Shown here: one piece after another, positions 42,968 through 47,270 of the stretch
How the letters are laid out: every line of letters begins with the position of its first letter
How positions within the stretch are numbered: the stretch's first letter is position 1
Translations under genes and position numbers: made by a program
Source of the DNA: an uncultured Prevotellaceae bacterium
GTDB taxonomy: Bacteria > Bacteroidota > Bacteroidia > Bacteroidales > Bacteroidaceae
NCBI GenBank assembly: GCA_900316285.1
Contig: ONCG01000029.1
Span: 1-47,270, forward strand
Direction: 5' to 3'
Length of the DNA stretch: 47,270 nucleotides
Notes under the pieces: generated by a model
What the model saw: the letters and a program-made list of their open reading frames with translations, nothing else
The model's database searches: none
Told to the model about the DNA's origin: nothing

Positions 42968-43084
42968 TCAAGAATTAGAGAATTGGAGATTTTTCTTACT
43001 CTCATTGAATGATTAAGAATTATTCGTCACAAATTCTAATTCATTCCCACTTATGCAGAAATTCTCCAATTCTCTAATTCTTGA
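42968..43084. repeat. 117-bp nested inverted repeat
   Basis: Outer arms 42968-42989 (TCAAGAATTAGAGAATTGGA...) and 43063-43084 are perfectly complementary over 22 bp. Pairing extends a few bases on both sides with small bulges. An inner pair (GAATGATTAAGAATT with AATTCTAATTCATTC) matches at 13 of 15 positions. The whole folds into one long hairpin 20 bases after the barrel gene's stop. There is no coding frame. Confidence 0.9.
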
Positions 43085-43149
43085 CAATAATAACTATTGG
43101 GACTAAATGTATATAAATGCCAAGTAAAGCAAAAAAACAACTTTTTTTC

Positions 43150-43180
43150 TTTGCATTTCGCTCACTTATTCGTACCTTTG
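43150..43180 (+). promoter_or_regulatory. Consensus promoter of tRNA-Arg
   Basis: TTTG (43150-43153), 19 bases, then TACCTTTG (43173-43180) matches the consensus. The mature tRNA begins 31 bases downstream. Confidence 0.85.
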
Positions 43181-43210
43181 CATCCTGTAACACGCACAGT
43201 GCGTCGATGG

Positions 43211-43282
43211 GCTCCCTTAGTTCAATGGATAGAACAAGTCTCTCCTAAAGATTAGATCCGAGTTCGATTCTCGGAGGGAGTA
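43211..43282 (+). tRNA. tRNA-Arg (anticodon CCT)
   Basis: A full cloverleaf can be drawn: acceptor GCTCCCT/AGGGAGT (G-T first pair), D stem GTTC/GAAC, anticodon stem AGTCT/AGATT with loop CTCCTAA, a short variable loop and T stem CCGAG/CTCGG with loop TTCGATT. The discriminator is A, and CCA is not encoded. Anticodon CCT reads AGG. Confidence 0.95.
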
Positions 43283-43285
43283 CTT

Positions 43286-43326
43286 GCGCCGAAGGCGCGA
43301 TTAAGCTTCATAAGCTGCTACGCAGC
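43286..43326. repeat. Two mini-hairpins directly behind tRNA-Arg
   Basis: GCGCC-GAA-GGCGC (43286-43298) starts three bases after the tRNA. GCTGC-TAC-GCAGC (43314-43326; minus-strand loop GTA) follows, then GTTCAAGGTTCAAAG. The layout mirrors the element in the purE leader. They could also end the tRNA transcript. Confidence 0.85.
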
Positions 43327-43393
43327 GTTCAAGGTTCAAAGCACCTTTCACAAACTTTCCACTATCCACTATTAACTATCAACTACCTCTATT

Positions 43394-44185
43394 ATGCTTG
43401 GAGCAATTATCGGAGATATTGTAGGGTCGCGCTTCGAGTTCGACGAGAAGCCCACGGAAGGGTTCGAACTCTTCACAGAAGACTGTGACTTCACCGACGA
43501 TACCATTTGTACCGTCGCCATTGCGGATGCCATTCTCAACGAACGACCTTACAAGGAGACGCTCGTGGAATGGTGCCAACGCTACCCCAACCCCAAGGGT
43601 GGCTACGGAAACATGTTCCTCCACTGGCTCGGCGAGCGCAACCACCTGCCGCAGGCCTCCTTCGGCAACGGGTCGGCGATGCGCGTCAGCCCCGTGGGAT
43701 GGCTCTTCAACGACTATGAAGAGTTGCAACGGCAAGCCAAGCAGAGTGCTGAGGTGAGCCACTGCCACCAGGAAGGCATCCGCGGTGCTCAATGCATCGC
43801 CACCGTCATCTACTGGCTTCGCACCTGCCGACTGACGAAGGACGAGATAGAAGGTGCTGTGGCACGCAACTTCCAATACCAGCTGCCGCCGCTGCGCGAC
43901 ATCTTCCGCATCGGCTCCAACGGACACTTCGACTCCACCTGCCAGGAGACCGTGCCTTGGGCGCTGCGTTGCTTCCTCGATGCCGAGGACTTTGAGGGAA
44001 CACTCCGCAATGCCATCATGGCACAGGGCGACACCGACACCAAAGGTGCCATTGCCTGTTCCGTCGCCGAGGCCTGCTACGAGATCCCCGATGCCATCGC
44101 CGACCGTGCCCTTGAGTTCCTGCCCGTCGACATGCTCACCATCGTCGAGCAGTTCTACGACCGCGTGCAGCAGAACATTGAGTAG
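43394..44185 (+). CDS. ADP-ribosylglycohydrolase family protein
   Basis: The 263-aa all-helical enzyme shows the two metal-binding motifs of the DraG/ARH family: FTDDT (33-37) and GDTDTKGA near residue 217, plus SFGNGSAMRVSPVGWLF. It probably removes ADP-ribose from a protein or small molecule in the cytoplasm. Family members also act on other ADP-ribose conjugates, and the target here is unknown. No ADP-ribosyltransferase partner is adjacent. It follows tRNA-Arg by 111 bases and is followed by a strong bidirectional terminator. Confidence 0.92.
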   Translation: MLGAIIGDIVGSRFEFDEKPTEGFELFTEDCDFTDDTICTVAIADAILNERPYKETLVEWCQRYPNPKGGYGNMFLHWLGERNHLPQASFGNGSAMRVSPVGWLFNDYEELQRQAKQSAEVSHCHQEGIRGAQCIATVIYWLRTCRLTKDEIEGAVARNFQYQLPPLRDIFRIGSNGHFDSTCQETVPWALRCFLDAEDFEGTLRNAIMAQGDTDTKGAIACSVAEACYEIPDAIADRALEFLPVDMLTIVEQFYDRVQQNIE

Positions 44186-44239
44186 CCCGCCTGCAAACGG
44201 CAACCATCACAAGTTACCTTCGCTGGCTGTTATAGGAAA

Positions 44240-44290
44240 AAAATGCAATGATACAAAGGTGCATTACGCAAATTTGTATCATTGCATTTT
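44240..44290. terminator. Bidirectional terminator with perfect 18-bp stem
   Basis: Arms AAAATGCAATGATACAAA (44240-44257) and TTTGTATCATTGCATTTT (44273-44290) are perfectly complementary around a 15-base loop. T-runs exist on both strands. It lies between convergent genes. Confidence 0.92.
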
Positions 44291-44371
44291 CTTTTTGTCC
44301 TGCAAGCCTTTCACGCTTTTAACACTCCATTCCTTTCATCCCTCATTTCTAAGGAAGAGAGGAAGGGAGGA

Positions 44372-44387
44372 CGCAGGCGCGCCTGCG
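44372..44387. repeat. GC-rich palindrome CGCAGGCGCGCCTGCG
   Basis: This perfect 16-bp palindrome has flanks GGGAGG and CCTCCC that extend the pairing. It lies in the spacer between the ADP-ribosylglycohydrolase and the MG2-like gene. Confidence 0.75.
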
Positions 44388-44468
44388 CCCCCTCCCGTCA
44401 TCATATCATTGTTTTGAGAGTTGAATGATATCGCTCACTTCACCACAACCGCTTTCGCTGTGCTCCCA

Positions 44469-47078
44469 TCAGTACACGATTGGCAGGCCTTCCTTCGTAA
44501 ATCCTTCGGCAGAGATGACCAGCTGGCGGCAGTCGCGGTTGTTATAGAATACGATGTCTGCCAATCCTTTCTCGTCGGTCTTCACATTTGGATTCCAATA
44601 GAGTGTGCGGCGGAAGTCGGGAATACTCGGCACCACCCTATAGTTCGGGCTCTTATATGTCTCAGGGATTTGATACCCCTGCAGCGTAATGGCACGGATA
44701 CCCTTGCGCAAAGACTCCCATCGGTTACCGCCACTGCTACGATAGACAAACACCGTAGCCACATTCACTCCCTCGAGATCGGGTATGGTGACGAATCGCT
44801 TCCAGGCATCGCCTTCCTCAGAGATATAGACCGACTTGACGTTTCTCAATTCGTCGGGAATCATCGAATATCCTGAAAGGCCTGACATGATACTGTTGTC
44901 CGTCAATTTGGCTGGAGCATAGGTGATGCAGTTGAACATGTTGTTGATAATCCACACCACTGGGCGGCGTTTGTAAGACATGCCATCCCTGGGATAAACT
45001 GCCCGGTGGGAGTAGCTTGCGGTTAGCTTGCGGATGTCTTCCTCTTCGTGCGGCCAGTTTCCGCTGAAGTAGGGGTTCCGTTTCTCCAGCCACTTCAGGA
45101 AGTCGACGAACTTTTCGCCTTTGTCGCGCAACTGCTCGTATTCCTTCGCACAATCGTAGTAGATGCTCGACTTGTTGAAGGCGTTCTGCTCATTGAGCCA
45201 GTAGCGCTCTTGGTTGAACTTGTACTTGCCCCTGACATTGACCTGGCTGAGCATGAACTCACGCTTGCCGAGGGAAAGTAGCGTATCGGGATCCCGCCAG
45301 TCGTTCCACACACGGGGTGTATCAATGGGAATCGGCAACAGCTCGTTCTTGAAGACGTGGCGGGTGCTGGGCTCATAGCCGCGATTGAAGCGGAAGTCGA
45401 ACTGCAGCAGCTTGTTGTCTTTCTCTGGCCTCATCACCACGTCACGCTCACCATAGAAGTCGGGTGCCTTGAACTGGAAGTGTCCGCTGCCGTCGGTCAG
45501 GTACATGTCTTCATATACCATCGAGTCGGTCGGGTTGTTGCGGTCGGTCATATAGGTTGCCCAAAGGTTCACGCCATCGACGCTGCCGATGATTTTCTTC
45601 TTGCTCTTACTGATGGCTCCTTCGAAGAACAGGGAGCGCTCAAGCGGGTGAACCAGTTTGAACGACTCTCCGCTGCCCATGAGTGGCAGATTGTAGCGCT
45701 GCCAGCCTTGAACCATCATCAGCAGGTCGGCAGCACGGCGATGCTCTTCGTCATCGGCCTCCACGTAGTACTTTGCATTCTCAATATAGCCTTTCAGGTC
45801 TGACGATAGCAGAAGCCATGAGGCAAGGTCGGCCTGCCAACCGTCCACCTGGGAATGGTAGTCGCGTACAGCCATCGAGAAATGGCTGCCGGGTGCAGTC
45901 TGAGCCGTCAGCGAAATCTTACCGTATGGCTTCAGGAACTCATTCTGCAGCTGCACATTGATCCTGCCTATGCCTGTCTTCTTGCAGACAAATACCATTC
46001 TGCTGGCTAGGATATTGCCCAGACTGTCGATGAGGGCCAGCTGGCTCACGCCGTTGCCCAACTCCAACTTCCTGATTTCTATCCGCTGTCCCAGGCCGAT
46101 GCCGGCCATCTCGTCGAACCGCATGATTCGGCCGTTGTTCATGGCCACAAGACCCATCTTCTGCGAGCGGTACTGTGGTGAAGCAAGGACATCCACCATG
46201 ATGATATCATCGCCCGTGGTCTCGGCACAAATGAGGCAGCCTTCCTGTTCTGCATCGGGCAGACGGAAAGTACGCTCATTCCCCTTTTCATTGGTCAGGT
46301 GCAGCGTCAGTCTTTCCGACCCGGGTGTGCAGGAGAAAACACCGCGGCCTTCCCGCAAGGTCTTCACACTGCAGATTCGGCGACCGCCGGACTCCAGATA
46401 GCCTTCAGTCTCGATGTGTGCACCGTCTTCGTCGGTCACGGAAAAGGCCACGCGATTCTCCAGACCCGACACCAGATGGCCGCCCTCGGGATAGAATGCC
46501 ACGTTCATCTTCTTGCCTCCTTCCTGTTCTTTCTCACGATAGTCGGGAAGGCGGTTGCGGGCACCGAACTCGTCCATGCGGCGGTCTTCGTAATCACCGT
46601 CCTTGTCGGGCTTTTCCAGAATGGGCAGCACGCGTGAGAACAGTGCCGTCGTACCCCAGTTCAGCATATAGCTGGTATAGGCACGAATTTCATAGAAGCC
46701 ACTCACAAGCAGGTGATTCAGGTCGATATAGCCATCGGTCTCACCGTCGACGATCTTCAACTTCTCCGTCTTGACCACCTCACCTGAGGGGTTGATCAGT
46801 TCCACATAGAGCACTTTGCTCAGTTCGGAATGCTGCAGGTTATAGTCGCGGATGACGTATGCCTTGAACCATATCCGTTCTTCCATGAAGTAGCCTGTGT
46901 TGTCAAGGTGCAGATACACCTTTTCCTGTGGGTAGCTCTTCGCGAATTTTTCCACGTTAGCCACAAATTGCATCAACTGGTTTTTCGGCTCAAAGGGTTG
47001 TAAGCGGTTAGCCTCATCCGTCTGAGCATGACAGGTGGCTGATAGCAACAGCAGTGCGAATAGTAGAATTTTCTTCAT
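44469..47078 (-). CDS. Large exported protein with MG2-like N-terminus
   Basis: The 869-aa protein has a signal peptide (MKKILLFALLLLSATCHA). The N-terminal segment YPQEKVYLHLDNTGYFMEER through YVELINPSGEVV resembles the MG2 domain of alpha-2-macroglobulin-type proteins. Further beta-rich regions follow (for example NVAFYPEGGHLVSGLENRVA and GHFQFKAPDFYGERDVVMRP). A plug-like stretch near ~730 (PVVWIINNMFNCITYAP) and a final beta domain (NVKTDEKGLADIVFYNN) complete it. No thioester motif or barrel is visible. Proteins of this layout are common in Bacteroidota near TonB systems, with unknown function; they are probably periplasmic or surface-exposed. It has its own consensus promoter. Confidence 0.82.
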   Translation of the reverse strand: MKKILLFALLLLSATCHAQTDEANRLQPFEPKNQLMQFVANVEKFAKSYPQEKVYLHLDNTGYFMEERIWFKAYVIRDYNLQHSELSKVLYVELINPSGEVVKTEKLKIVDGETDGYIDLNHLLVSGFYEIRAYTSYMLNWGTTALFSRVLPILEKPDKDGDYEDRRMDEFGARNRLPDYREKEQEGGKKMNVAFYPEGGHLVSGLENRVAFSVTDEDGAHIETEGYLESGGRRICSVKTLREGRGVFSCTPGSERLTLHLTNEKGNERTFRLPDAEQEGCLICAETTGDDIIMVDVLASPQYRSQKMGLVAMNNGRIMRFDEMAGIGLGQRIEIRKLELGNGVSQLALIDSLGNILASRMVFVCKKTGIGRINVQLQNEFLKPYGKISLTAQTAPGSHFSMAVRDYHSQVDGWQADLASWLLLSSDLKGYIENAKYYVEADDEEHRRAADLLMMVQGWQRYNLPLMGSGESFKLVHPLERSLFFEGAISKSKKKIIGSVDGVNLWATYMTDRNNPTDSMVYEDMYLTDGSGHFQFKAPDFYGERDVVMRPEKDNKLLQFDFRFNRGYEPSTRHVFKNELLPIPIDTPRVWNDWRDPDTLLSLGKREFMLSQVNVRGKYKFNQERYWLNEQNAFNKSSIYYDCAKEYEQLRDKGEKFVDFLKWLEKRNPYFSGNWPHEEEDIRKLTASYSHRAVYPRDGMSYKRRPVVWIINNMFNCITYAPAKLTDNSIMSGLSGYSMIPDELRNVKSVYISEEGDAWKRFVTIPDLEGVNVATVFVYRSSGGNRWESLRKGIRAITLQGYQIPETYKSPNYRVVPSIPDFRRTLYWNPNVKTDEKGLADIVFYNNRDCRQLVISAEGFTKEGLPIVY

Positions 47079-47132
47079 AGCGAATTCCTTTTATTATATT
47101 GCTTTATTAATTACAAAGTTACTTCTTCGCTG

Positions 47133-47164
47133 CAAATTTAAGTATTAATGATGAAAAAAACAAG
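47133..47164 (-). promoter_or_regulatory. Promoter of the MG2-like gene
   Basis: The minus strand reads CTTG (47161-47164), 20 bases, then TAAATTTG (47133-47140). The -7 box is perfect and the -33 box matches three of four. The leader is about 50 bases. I see no gene in the remaining 47165-47270. Confidence 0.75.
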
Positions 47165-47270
47165 GAAATCGCTTAACAACTACTTAACAGTTTTGGGAGA
47201 CGACCGTTTTGTCTGGTTCGCAAAGAGTACACAAACTGCTACAAACTCCCGATGAAATCGTCGAATTTTG

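Noticed and set aside
43211-43282. tRNA-Arg as attachment site of the mobile element
   Set aside because: The integrase lies 32 kb away and the sequence around the tRNA is ordinary chromosome.

Overview
The window looks like a chromosome segment of a Prevotella-type Bacteroidota. Several promoters match the Bacteroidota consensus (TTTG, about 19-20 bp, TAnnTTTG). Shine-Dalgarno sequences are mostly weak. The gene set also fits: a TonB-style outer-membrane barrel with a carboxypeptidase-like N-terminal domain, a DUF4294 protein, several FKBP isomerases, and an acetyl-CoA hydrolase/transferase of the type used in succinate/propionate fermentation.

Positions 1 to about 11.65 kb are the integrase-proximal part of a mobilizable element; its left end lies outside the window. 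Almost everything there is on the minus strand. From right to left it holds a zinc-ribbon/double-HTH protein, a tyrosine recombinase, an unknown 330-aa protein, an excisionase-like HTH protein, a DUF3987 ATPase, a zinc-finger/Toprim primase-like protein, a probable oriT with 24-bp iterons, MobC, a relaxase, a small membrane protein, and a cargo pair. The cargo pair is a Sacsin/Hsp90-type ATPase, apparently frameshifted, and a two-TM coiled-coil protein. The element stops just beyond the dnaK terminator.

From 11.7 kb on the DNA is ordinary chromosome with many antisense shadow frames: dnaK; a tandem 207-bp duplication; a secreted GH3 xylosidase/glucosidase; three consecutive FKBP isomerases predicted for cytoplasm, lipoprotein and periplasm; an Lrp/AsnC regulator followed by a glutamine-amidotransferase/membrane-dipeptidase fusion; and an M28 glutaminyl-cyclase-like enzyme. 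A long minus-strand run follows: unknown protein, rpoN, PAP2-like protein, purE, ispG, aldo/keto reductase, esterase, DUF4294. Next come a two-headed esterase, a CoA transferase with an M16 protease, an operon of XAT acetyltransferase, SDR and MBL-GNAT fusion, a divergent C39-like protease, an outer-membrane barrel, tRNA-Arg(CCT), an ADP-ribosylglycohydrolase and a large MG2-like surface protein.

The least expected signal is in the chromosomal spacers. Many carry short structured repeats placed directly after a stop codon or RNA 3' end: CTAG arrays with 9- and 10-bp periods, a 41-bp array, a 117-bp nested inverted repeat, and a recurring family of GC-rich mini-hairpins whose three-base loop reads GNA closed by C-G. 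One such cassette sits in frame inside the outer-membrane barrel gene. I saw none of these in the mobile element. No CRISPR array, rRNA or complete transposase was found.
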